Shown here in pieces: positions 1 through 8,276 of a stretch of DNA of 11,011 nucleotides (within the stretch, counting starts at the first letter, position 1; the number at the start of each line of letters is the position of its first letter). The stretch is from contig JNET01034709.1 of the NCBI GenBank assembly GCA_000697455.1, forward strand, positions 1 to 11,011, read 5' to 3'. This DNA is from Basidiobolus heterosporus B8920 (taxonomy: Eukaryota; Basidiobolomycota; Basidiobolomycetes; Basidiobolales; Basidiobolaceae). Made by a program: the position numbers and the translations under genes. The notes below the pieces were generated by a model. It did not search any database, had not been told where the DNA came from, and was given only the letters and a program-made list of their open reading frames with translations.

Positions 1-215
1 TCATGGAGAAATACTGAACTGGTTCGGGATTTCCCATCAAGCAGTCATGTCGTCACACCTATCAATTGGATTTCATCTCAGCCACCAAGTCTGTCCATTT
101 CAAATAGCCTACTTCCAACGTCAACACTCTTTGAACTGTTCTTTACCTTTTGCTAAGCTTGGGAATTATATTCAGCGCAGTAATTGTGCCATTCTTTTCC
201 TAGTTATTTGTGAAT
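1..215 (+). promoter_or_regulatory. Upstream leader and promoter-proximal region of the glycogen synthase gene
   Basis: After the ATG at 47 (a different frame from the gene) there is no further ATG until the start codon at 216, which fits a transcribed leader. The stretch around 100-155 is pyrimidine-rich (CTTCCAACG..., TTCTTTACC), as is common just upstream of fungal starts. An in-frame TAG at 201-203 means the protein cannot extend upstream without splicing. TTCTTTTCCTAG at about 192-203 looks like a 3' splice site, so an intron in the 5' UTR is possible, but I see no convincing donor. No clear TATA box and no stress element (AGGGG/CCCCT) were found. The distal promoter lies outside the window. 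Confidence 0.45.
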
Positions 216-2680
216 ATGTCCGGCCACCGTGACGTACAAAATCCTATTCTCTTTGAGATAGCTTGGGAAGTGGCGAATAAAGGTATTCCTCCAATAACAC
301 TTTACACTTTGGATTGCTCAATAATTCTTTTCATTGTCCAGTTGGCGGTATCTACACTGTGATCAAAACCAAGGTCCCAGTAACTGTTCAAGAGTTTGAG
401 GGCCGCTATACGCTAATCGGCCCTTTATCTTACAAGTCTGCACATATGGAGGTGGAGTCTCTTGAACCCGAAGATCCATATATCAAGCAGACTCTAGAAA
501 TCATGAAAGAGCATGGGGTCAAATACCTTTATGGTCGCTGGTTAGTGGAGGGAGCGCCTAACGTGATTTTATTCGATTGCGGTGCCATTAGCTACAAGCT
601 AGACGAATGGAAAGGGGACTTGTGGAAGACGGCGGGAATTCCTTCTCCGCCTAATGACATGGAGACCAACGATGCTATTCTTTTAGGATATCAAGTAGCA
701 TGGTTTTTGGGTGAGGTATGGAGTGAATATAATGTACATTGTAATAACCTCGGTTAACTTCAACGTTACTCTAGTATGTTTCGCGACAAACTCACACCGC
801 TGTTGTCGCTCATTTCCATGAATGGTTGGCCGGGGTTGGCCTTATTTTGTGTAGCAAGCGTCAGATCGATGTGTCTACTATCTTTACCACTCATGCTACT
901 CTCCTGGGGCGTTATCTATGTGCTGGTAATGCTGATTTTTATAACCATCTACGGTTCTTTGATGTCGACCATGAGGCCGGGAAGCGAAATATTTACCATC
1001 GCTATTGTCTGGAAAGAGCGGCGTCTCATTGTGCGGATGTGCTCACGACGGTCAGTCATATTACTGCTTACGAGGCTGAGCATTTACTCAAGAGAAAGCC
1101 TGGTATGTTCTTGAATTGCATCAGCCCGATCATTAGATCCACTGATACCAAGTTCTACACATTTAGATGGAGTCCTTCCAAATGGTCTTAATGTCAAGAA
1201 ATTCAGGTTAGTGCAAAAGAAAGCTTAGCCCGAATGGAAGTTTAACCTGTATATAATTTCAAGTGCAATTCACGAATTCCAAAATATGCACGCCATGTCA
1301 AAAGCAAAAATCCATAACTTTGTGCGAGGGCATTTCTATGGGTTAGTGGCTACAAATTTTTTAGGTCATCGTGGTCTTCTAGTCTTTAACGCTTAAATAT
1401 TTTCTTAGACATTATGACTTTGATCTCGATAATACGTTATATTTCTTTACTGCTGGACGCTACGAGTTTCGCAACAAAGGAGTTGACATGTTTTTGGAAG
1501 GATTGGCACGTAAGAATTTTTCGGATACTTTGGGTGGACTTTTGGAGATTTTTGCTCATTTAAAACTTGTAGGTTTGAACCATCGACTTAAATCATCCAA
1601 CTCTGCAACGACTGTGGTTGCCTTTGTTGTCATGCCCGCTGCTACACATTCGTATACTGTGGAAACTCTCAAGGGGCAAGCATTGACGAAACAACTCAAG
1701 GATACCGTTCATGATATCCAACAACGAATAGGCAAGCGCATATTTGAACAGGCAGCAAGGTAGGGTTTTCCGGGTTTATAAAACATCAAGTAGAGCCGAA
1801 GTAAGATTTATCTTAATAGAGGGCATGAGCCGGGTGGTGAAGATTTACTAACAGAGGAGGAAAAAGTATTCTTGAAGCACCGAGTCCTTACACTTAAGAG
1901 AAATACCCTGCCACCAATTGTTACCCATAATATGGCAGACGATTCTCAAGACCCCATTTTAAACACTTTAAGGAAATTACAGTTGTTTAACCATCCTGGG
2001 GATAGAGTGAAAGTGGTTTTCCATCCTGAATTTTTAAACTCAAATAACCCAGTGCTTGGCCTTGATTACGAGGAATTTGTGCGAGGTTGCCACTTGGGAG
2101 TGTTTCCAAGTTATTACGAGCCTTGGTAATGTATTCAATTCGTAGACCTACAACAGTTATATTAAACTTTCTGTATTTCAGGGGATATACACCAGCTGAA
2201 TGTACGGTAATGGGAGTCCCTTCAATCACAACCAACCTCTCTGGTTTTGGATGCTTTATGGATGATGGCATCGAAAACCCATCCGACTATGGTATATATA
2301 TTGTTGACCGCCGAATGAAATCAGTTGAAGAATCAGTTCAACAGCTGGCCGATCAGATGTTCGAATTTTGTCAAAAATCACGAAGACAGAGAATCAATCA
2401 GAGAAATAGGACAGAACGTGTATCAGATTTGCTGGACTGGAAACGTATGGGTATTGAGTACATGAAAGCAAGACAATTAGCACTTCGTCGTCGTTATCCC
2501 AATTCGTTTTCTCAGTTCGACAGAGAGTATGAAAGCTTCGATAAAATGCCATCACCTCTCTCTGCACCCGGGTCACCTGGTATTCATGCATTCGTTAATG
2601 GTAGTGAATTTCCAATTCATACAAATGGTCATGATGAAGAGGATGATCGACCAGCCATTAACTTTAAATCAAAAAATTAA
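216..2680 (+). CDS. GSY1: Glycogen synthase (UDP-glucose-starch glucosyltransferase, GT3 family), nine exons
   Basis: This enzyme adds glucose from UDP-glucose to growing alpha-1,4-glucan chains in the cytosol, using a glycogenin-primed acceptor. Exons: 216-282, 342-715, 775-1102, 1167-1206, 1264-1341, 1409-1509, 1573-1759, 1820-2125, 2182-2680. They splice to 1980 nt, 659 residues. All introns are GT...AG, 56-67 bp, and every junction restores the family sequence (for example [11 protein letters not shown] and EPW|GYTPAE). Landmarks: KVGGIY near residue 22 for the UDP-glucose site, HFHEWLAG at about 160-167, [12 protein letters not shown], and the catalytic E-X7-E pair at E492 and E500. The arginine cluster [13 protein letters not shown] (561-573) is where glucose-6-phosphate activates yeast Gsy2. 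The tail PLSAPGSP (619-626) matches the yeast phosphorylated PLSVPGSP site, so control by proline-directed or GSK3-type kinases is inferred. The tail is shorter than in yeast (about 705 residues). The start has A at -3 and an upstream in-frame stop. The symbol follows yeast; GSY1 versus GSY2 orthology is not meaningful here. Confidence 0.96.
1510..1572 (+). other. Intron 6 of glycogen synthase, 63 nt and free of in-frame stops
   Basis: The donor is GTAAGA and the acceptor TTGTAG. Splicing joins GCA C|GT TTG to give ...LARLNHRLK, as in yeast ALARLNYRLK, so removal is the normal event. The length is a multiple of three and it reads open in the frame of exon 6. A retained copy would therefore add 21 residues after LAR rather than end the protein. 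The other introns of 3n length (intron 4, 57 nt; intron 7, 60 nt) contain in-frame stops when retained. Confidence 0.85.
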
Positions 2681-2850
2681 TTTAACTTCTCATTGATTGT
2701 TACCCATCATCCGATCATCGTTATGTCAATTTTGTTGAATTCTTGTAAAGATAATTCTGTACTTTGTGTGTATGAGAAATATAATGAAGTAAATGTCAAC
2801 AATCAACAAATCTGATGAAAACTTCCATCTTAATAAAGAAGAAACCCTGG
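2681..2850 (+). terminator. 3' UTR and poly(A) signal of glycogen synthase
   Basis: An AATAAA hexamer lies at 2832-2837, about 150 nt after the TAA stop, in AT-rich sequence with T-rich stretches just upstream. This is a usual distance for a fungal 3' end. The exact cleavage site cannot be seen; the AT-rich TATATATTAATTTT stretch right after the hexamer is a plausible place. Confidence 0.5.
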
Positions 2851-3474
2851 TATATATTAATTTTGCACATTAACATTCAGACACAATCAATGTACTAACA
2901 GTAGGTGTTATATCTAGCTATGACTAGAGGTCAGAATGAAGATGGAGGCTTTTTGGTTCAATTGTTTAATGCATTCTCTCGACTTCGGAACCGTTTTGCT
3001 TATGAATAGGATATCCAAAATAACCAAATGTCTGAATATTCATGTGTTATGCTATTATATTTCTCTAGTTGTGTCATATTACACATCTTTCACCTTGGAT
3101 TTATTGGATGTCAGGATGTCATTTTAACTCTTGTCAAATTATTCGGGTACTTTAATCTTGGAAGAATACCCCCGGTAAAATTCGAGAATTGTCAAGTGTT
3201 GGATTTTATTGGATTTCAAAAACTTAAGCTTTATGATTTTTCTACTGAAATAAGAGCGTAGACCTGTTATTATTCGCAACAACCATTATAATTATCAATC
3301 TAGGAGACAAGTCAGATTAACTGAGCATCCCCAGCCACCGTCTTCGCTATCACCAACAGAGTTGAAAAAATGCCACAATATTAAATTGGTTACGTTTGCT
3401 TTAAAGTGCCAATGGCAACGGAGGTAAATAAATATTTAGTAAAATCCGTAATTACATACGGAAATCACCCTAAG

Positions 3475-3482
3475 TCACGTGA
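3475..3482. promoter_or_regulatory. E-box TCACGTGA (candidate bHLH site)
   Basis: GTCACGTGAG contains the perfect palindrome TCACGTGA. It fits the RTCACGTG consensus known for fungal Cbf1-like and other class B bHLH factors. It is about 2 kb upstream of the bHLH start and 640 bp past the glycogen synthase poly(A) signal, so it is far from any promoter seen here. CACGTG also occurs at 9347-9352 and 9855-9860. Three copies in 11 kb are about what chance gives, so function is unproven. Confidence 0.25.
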
Positions 3483-4089
3483 GTAATCCGCAGAAACCTG
3501 ACTAAACAGAATTCTGTAGTCAGTACATAATAGTATGGAATTATGATTTAGCATTCCTCGGTAAAAGATTCAGAAATACACCACACAGGTCATATACACA
3601 AATACATTGTGATTGTATGTCACTGAGAACGAGAGCCATATTCATAGCTCGCACTTGCCCGGCAAAACGTTATGTACATAAGAAGCAGAATATCAATACA
3701 AACCTAAAATACCCATATTGCCTAGAGCTCGGTGCGAGAATGATGTCATTCCAGTTATGTATCTAGCTATGCTGGTCGATGGGGAAATATATTTCCTTTC
3801 ATCTTTCAAGAAGACGCATTCACTTGACCAGGCTCATTTTGTTCGGAGTTATCCAGTAATGTACACACAAAGATGTATGCATGCTAGATCCTCACAGATA
3901 TAAATTTACCCGGTACAGCCGATAGTGAAAGAAAGCCATTATGGCAGGTAAAATAGACCGGTTTTGGCTAAGGAATTGACATTTACGATAAATGGTGCTT
4001 TAATTCATTGCCATCTAATACGGACATGGATGCTGTAAAGGAATATCGCAACATTCTCATGTGTCCAGAACAACCATAACCTCATCGCG

Positions 4090-4113
4090 AATCTGAGCTC
4101 AGATTTAAATCTG
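4090..4113. repeat. Two overlapping perfect palindromes
   Basis: AATCTGAGCTCAGATT (4090-4105, 16 bp) and CAGATTTAAATCTG (4100-4113, 14 bp) are both exact palindromes and share the CAGATT arm. The segment is effectively three alternating copies of AATCTG/CAGATT. It can form two alternative hairpins or bind a dimeric protein in two registers. The TAA microsatellite starts 26 bp later. No function can be assigned. Confidence 0.8.
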
Positions 4114-4138
4114 GATGGCTCTGGACTGATGAGCTGAT

Positions 4139-4158
4139 ATAATAATAATAATAATAAT
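4139..4158. repeat. TAA microsatellite
   Basis: About six and a half units of ATA/TAA run without interruption. It is a simple sequence repeat in the intergenic stretch and probably polymorphic in length. Confidence 0.9.
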
Positions 4159-4799
4159 TGCTGAACTGCTGATTGTAAGTAGTGGGATCCGAGCCAGTGA
4201 TCTTATGAAGATTTAGGTTGATAATGCGATGTACGTTATGCGATATGCGTACAAATCGAGATGTGGATTTGGTTGCATCAGGATTATTGATTCGGGAATC
4301 TTATTATGTGGAAGGTGTAACATCGATTCAACTCCGGCCATTTGGGTCAATTCAGGAGGCCATGTTTAAAATCACAGTAAGACAAATTTCCTTACACGTA
4401 ATCTTCTTGTCATGCAATGAAAATCGCAAGGTTTCCTTTGTGGTGGTGGCAATTCGCTAGATATGTAAGATACTATAACATAATTGTGAGCCACACCTAT
4501 TCCATTGCTGATGATAATACAATGGTTTATTTTGTGTTTGCTGACTCGGCCCCGTATCGATTCGTTTGTTAAGATATTTTCGTGCTGGATCTGATTTCTA
4601 TGGATCGTGAGCCATTACGGCTACGGTTTTATGGATGAATAGCTGTTTAGAAATCGTGTATGAATAGCCATTTGGGTGTTGTAGAGGAGGTTCTCTATTA
4701 GCAGAGCAACAGGTTTTTGGTTTCCTGAATCAACGCTATACCAAAGTTTTAGAGTGGTACCTGATATGATCGTCCAGTTTCCGGAATTCCAATTGGATT

Positions 4800-5195
4800 A
4801 TAGTTGGTTGTAGAGCATGATATTGTCGAATTTGGTATCCTATTACTACATCTCCTGTTATGGATCATATGCTTATACCGATGTTGTGAGAATATGGATC
4901 TGTGATACAGTTTTCCTATTTACTTGTTCGTTTGCTACCTTGCCATTTGACTTCCTGATATCCATCTTTGACATAACATAATGTGCTTCGACAGTGCTAG
5001 CATTCGATTGCATGCTGTACCACTGCAAATTGACGGTGTATTTTCACTGGTTAAGCACGTCATCCACCCATCTAGCTACCTGTCATCCATTATATCTAAA
5101 CATTTTCATGAAAGCCTACTGGATAGTCACCGATGACCAATCAGTGGCTGATGTCCTACTCAAACTACCTCCATTGAGCAAGCCCTTTATCTGAC
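4800..5195 (+). mobile_element. Fossil of a Ty1/Copia-type LTR retrotransposon, RNase H end of pol
   Basis: Short stretches in the expected order resemble the Copia RNase H region. SNLVS (about 4830) resembles the S-N-L-V-S-W strand. A tyrosine/tryptophan-bearing stretch near 4870-4900 lies where the E-A-E-Y...W-L segment belongs. DSASIRL (about 4990-5010) resembles D-N-x-x-A-I-x-L. TDDQSVADVL (about 5130-5160) resembles the closing T-x-x-Q-x-A-D-V-L-T-K motif. The matches are spread over more than one frame and the piece is clearly broken, with several breaks. I could not find long terminal repeats, a primer-binding site or target duplications. The heavy decay suggests considerable age. Its end lies about 70 bp before the inferred leader of the bHLH gene. 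The call rests on short motifs only. Confidence 0.5.
5135..5144 (+). promoter_or_regulatory. CCAAT box, GACCAATCAG
   Basis: This decamer fits the full consensus RRCCAATCAG of the HAP/NF-Y complex. It sits about 400 bp upstream of the bHLH start, a possible promoter distance. Caution: it falls inside the retrotransposon remnant, and the same bases encode the T-D-D-Q-S stretch of its closing RNase H motif. The match may therefore be a by-product of old coding sequence. Confidence 0.3.
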
Positions 5196-5261
5196 CACTC
5201 AAATCGAATGTAATTTAATTAGAGCCAATACATAGGGAATCCCAATAGATGCGCTCAAATT

Positions 5262-5540
5262 GGAATATAAATTGGATCAAGTTCACGTCGAAGTTCTCGT
5301 TCATCTCATCTTTCAACACTTAGCAATCTCCCTCATCTCAACAGAAGCTCTTGTGGTGACACAACACAATTGTTGTTCCTGGAACAGACATTTAGCAAGT
5401 TCGACCAGCAAAGGCCTTCAAAGGAATTCAATTCCTCTACCTACGGATTTTTACTTCACTGTTCAACAACTCCCTAAGGTCGTTCACTGTCGTGTTGCAA
5501 TCTTTACCTTTGTCCAAGTATACTATCGATCCGCTCCAGA
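5262..5540 (+). promoter_or_regulatory. Inferred core promoter and 5' leader of the bHLH gene
   Basis: No ATG occurs in the roughly 280 nt before the start codon at 5541, where about five would be expected by chance. Pyrimidine-rich runs (CTCATCTCATCTTTC, CAATCTCCCTCATCTC) are typical of fungal leaders and start sites. No clear TATA box was seen. A reading frame open through this stretch begins with TTG and has no internal methionine, so I do not treat it as an upstream ORF. Confidence 0.5.
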
Positions 5541-6607
5541 ATGAACGTTGCCAAGACCAGTGTCCTTCAATTCCCTGCCCCTTCTCAAGCATGTTCCCAA
5601 AGGCACCCAGCAGGCGGTGCGAACTTTACCTTCCAAGTGTCTTCCAGTAAGTTAGCTTTCCCCTAGTTCACCACTCCACATTTATGCTGACACTTGATTT
5701 AGACGGAAACACTTCGAAAAAATGCGTCAATTCTGCCCAGAAGCGTGCCAATCATAATGCCGTGGAACGTGCCCGCCGTGAATGCTTGAATAATAAATTC
5801 CAAGAGCTTGCATGGGCCATCCCCTCCCTTCATTATGTCCGCAAACCCTCAAAATCCATCATTGTCCAGAAGTCGTTAGATTTTGTTCAGAGGACCAAGG
5901 TTTATGCTCAGTTGTATGTCAAGGAAGTTGACAATCTTCGCTCCGAGAACGAAACACTCCGTGAGGAACTCAATAAGTTAAGACTTCAGATGGGACTACC
6001 TCCTGTGCCAGCAAAAGCCGAACCCGCTCCACTTCCGCCCATCGTAGACTTCGTTGACAAGTGTTGCTCTGAAGTCAACGGGACCAACCCTGTAGTTCAT
6101 GATGAAAACTGTAAATCAAAAATGGACTTGAGATCGGATGATGATCCAGGAATGATCAGTACTGATGAAGATTGTGAGCATGATTCCTCTCACTCTAGTC
6201 AGCAAACAACTCCAAGTAGCAACAACTCCGCCTGCTTCGACTTCAACTTCACCTCTGAGCTTGCCCCGGACCTCAATGGTATTAATCAGGTTTCCTTGGA
6301 ACCTTATGTAGTTAGCAACGGTGGTTACGATTTGCATGGCGAGACTTTCCAACCTACGGATATCAACATTTTGAATCAGCCCATGTACCTCAGTGACGAT
6401 GGAAGTAGCTCCTGTTTCTTGTCCCCTGATATGAACGGGTTCTTTTCGTCTTCTTTGACCACCACAATGTGCATCTCTAGTACCAGTGTTTTGGAAGATG
6501 CATCAGTCCCAAATGGATCCATTTATCTTGGTCTTGATCCTTCACTCACTAGCATGCCGTGCATGCCTTTAGGTGACGACTATGCGCCCAAGTCCAGTCT
6601 GGCTTAA
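5541..6607 (+). CDS. bHLH-leucine-zipper transcription factor, two exons
   Basis: Exons 5541-5646 and 5703-6607 are joined across a 56-bp GTAAGT...TAG intron to give 336 residues. The basic region is at about 49-61 with H53, E57, R60 and R61. These are positions 5, 9, 12 and 13 of the motif, the class B pattern (as in Max, USF, Cbf1) that reads CACGTG. Helix 1 is about 62-75, the loop 76-84 carries V-R-K-P-S-K, and helix 2 is about 85-103. A zipper follows without a break: V111, L114, N118, L121, L125, L128, M132 fit a/d heptad positions, with Asn at an a position, so a dimer is expected. Residues 135-150 are proline-rich. About 169-211 is acidic and serine-rich, a plausible activation or phosphorylation segment, and the rest is Ser/Asn-rich. 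Lys/Arg clusters at 41-42 and 49-50 could direct nuclear import. The start has A at -3. Target genes and exact orthologue are unknown. Confidence 0.9.
5647..5702 (+). other. Intron of the bHLH gene with an in-frame internal ATG
   Basis: The donor is GTAAGT, a probable branch site is GCTGAC at about 5686-5691, and the acceptor is GATTTAG. Removal joins TCC A|AC GGA in phase 1. An ATG at 5684 inside the intron is in frame with exon 2 and open to the stop at 6607. A transcript starting inside or just before the intron and left unspliced could encode 307 residues with the whole bHLH-zipper region but a different N-terminus. Simple retention from the main ATG meets an early in-frame stop. Confidence 0.8.
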
Positions 6608-6840
6608 CCTGGGGTTACACATCCACCATACCTTTCTAATTACCTGTAATTATTGTTAATTTCATCTTTATTCTCCCCACAATGTACCATTGTTCGAGCG
6701 AAGAGCTTATTAGTCTTTACACTTTGGATACACTACATAGTGATAGCTAAAACCTCATTGCTACCACCCTCATCAGATCGCCACTGTATATTACTTGGGA
6801 ACCCCACCCACCTAATAAACCTATGAGATATAGATCTTAC
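6608..6840 (+). terminator. 3' UTR and poly(A) signal of the bHLH gene
   Basis: AATAAA at 6814-6819 (in CCTAATAAACC) lies about 205 nt after the TAA stop. T-rich stretches (TTGTTAATTTCATCTTTATTC) lie upstream of it. No earlier AATAAA is seen after the stop. Confidence 0.45.
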
Positions 6841-7807
6841 ATCAAACATCTCGTCCTAATTTGTATTGAACGAATCATTTGTTTGAGAGCAGAATCGTAG
6901 CGTGTTGACAATCGTGACTTCTATGATACCCTAGCTAGCATTCAGACTCAATGGATCCTGGGGTTACTTGGATACTCTAGTGTAACTGGGACTAGACCTA
7001 GATTCGATCATCGAATCACCTCTTTAGAAAATCTGCGGTAAATTCAATACAATTATTCTCAATCAGGCATTACTATCTTCGGGTGGATAGCAGCAAAGAT
7101 TAGGAGTCAAAGAATAGTTCAACAGTTGCTTCGAGATGATTCATATCGAAGACTTTACCGCGTACAGATTCAACCAGATTTTCTGTTTTTTTCTCTTCAT
7201 TTCCACACATCTACCACAATAATACGCATAATTATTTCTCCAATTACTTACTGGATATATTCAATCATCTCAGTTCCTAATGGTCTTACCAAATATACAA
7301 TCCCTTAATTAATTGATGCTGCATATCTTGACAAAAATTGGTAATATCTAAGAGTAATCAACCGATCTCGTCCAATTTCCCCATTATTTTGAAGTATAAG
7401 ATGGGGGAAAACGGAAAGTACGATGATTTAGGTATGATACGGATCCTGAGAGGATTATCTGTAGTATCTGGGCTGTAAAGCAATATATTCATTGGCGATG
7501 ATATTTGAAGCCATAGACAACAACGCAAGACAGAAGAAACTTGTCTCAATAGCCTCAGAATGGGATATGTGGCAAGTAACCAAGTTGGTTGGTATTGTCC
7601 ACAGATTATGTGATACATAGGTAGGGCCATTGTGTCTTGGGTTTTTCATTTTACATGCTTTGTGCATGCAGGGGATTGTTCATTAGGTTGTAGTCTCATC
7701 CCATATGCGTAGACCAGAATGGTGAAAATGAAGGCCCTAATACACCATTTCAATTAGAATGGGAAGATCCAATGAACGAAGCTCTCAGACAAAGGTTAAC
7801 CAAACGA

Positions 7808-7831
7808 TCATGATATCGAATGATATCATGA
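7808..7831. repeat. Perfect hairpin, 10-bp arms with a 4-nt loop
   Basis: TCATGATATC (7808-7817) and GATATCATGA (7822-7831) are exact inverted copies around GAAT. On RNA from either strand this would form a compact stem, though an AT-rich one. There is no T-run after it and no gene next to it, so it is not a terminator. Function unknown. Confidence 0.85.
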
Positions 7832-8232
7832 AATGTCATCGATTTCCCCAGATATACTGCATTGTCCTTAATTAAACGCACTTCGTTGGTGTTTGCACAA
7901 TGATGTATTGGCATTCAGCCTCCAAACAATAGATGAAGGTCCAGTATAGGAGAGGGCCCCTTCAATCAGGGGTCTGATTTAAGAAACTGAGACAGAATGG
8001 GTAGGACAGCCCTATCATGATTTGAGCAAACTCCCATCGCTTCCTTGCTAGGTTTACCCATCTCCTGCTTGACAGATGTACCAATTTCTCGCCATCCCCT
8101 ACCCGATGAATTCCACTTGAGCAGGGTCCCAGCTGTATGGCTTTGTGTTTCGTTCAAGCAGCCTAGCCATGCGGGTTTGAAACTATCATCGTATTAGCCA
8201 ATGCATGTGATCGATGGAGTCTCTGCTAACCT

Positions 8233-8276
8233 ACAGGCCTTGATCTCTTTTTTTTTAGCAAATAGCCAAGGCCTGT
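8233..8276. repeat. Inverted repeat around a T9 tract
   Basis: ACAGGCCTTG (8233-8242) and CAAGGCCTGT (8267-8276) are exact inverted copies, 10 bp each, 24 bp apart. The spacer contains an uninterrupted run of nine T (8248-8256). It lies about 120 bp past the apparent end of the minus-strand Copia-type pol remnant. It could be part of that element's terminal region or of a small inverted-repeat insertion. I found no target duplication. Confidence 0.8.

Larger units (their letters stand above)
2851..4790. other. Gene-free intergenic stretch
   Basis: No tRNA, rRNA or convincing coding exon was found. Short open frames occur on the plus strand (about 2936-3261, 3718-3903, 4218-4460), but none has a recognisable motif, a matching splice pattern or family similarity. 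The one at 4218-4460 has the most protein-like composition (DVDLVASGLLIRESYYVEG), and it precedes the retrotransposon remnant on the same strand. It could be a further decayed part of that element, but nothing in it identifies a domain. Local features listed separately are an E-box, paired palindromes and a TAA microsatellite. Confidence 0.5.

Noticed and set aside
776-1191. Two overlapping open frames inside the glycogen synthase gene
   Set aside because: They are read in part from exon 3 of the spliced gene. The frame carrying HFHEWLAG and [12 protein letters not shown] is the real one and continues through spliced exons; the other is a shadow.
1987-2591. Minus-strand open frames of 94 and 65 codons
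   Set aside because: They lie antisense to conserved exons 8 and 9 of glycogen synthase and have no motif of their own.
2910-3775. Shared TATCTAGCTATG at about 2911 and 3759
   Set aside because: A 12-base match between AT-rich stretches without flanking similarity is compatible with chance.
4126-4200. CTGATGA resembling a hammerhead ribozyme core
   Set aside because: The required GAAA partner and flanking stems are not present at suitable distances.
4315-4345. GATTCAACTCC as a tRNA B box
   Set aside because: The bases on either side cannot form the T-arm stem, and no A box or acceptor stem is found. No other tRNA-like pair was found in the window.
5260-5544. Possible upstream ORF overlapping the bHLH start as ATGA
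   Set aside because: The frame opens with TTG and contains no methionine codon, so a eukaryotic ribosome would not be expected to start there.
6608-6967. Direct repeat CCTGGGGTTAC at 6608-6618 and 6957-6967
   Set aside because: An 11-base repeat is expected several times by chance in a window of this size, and the flanks do not match.
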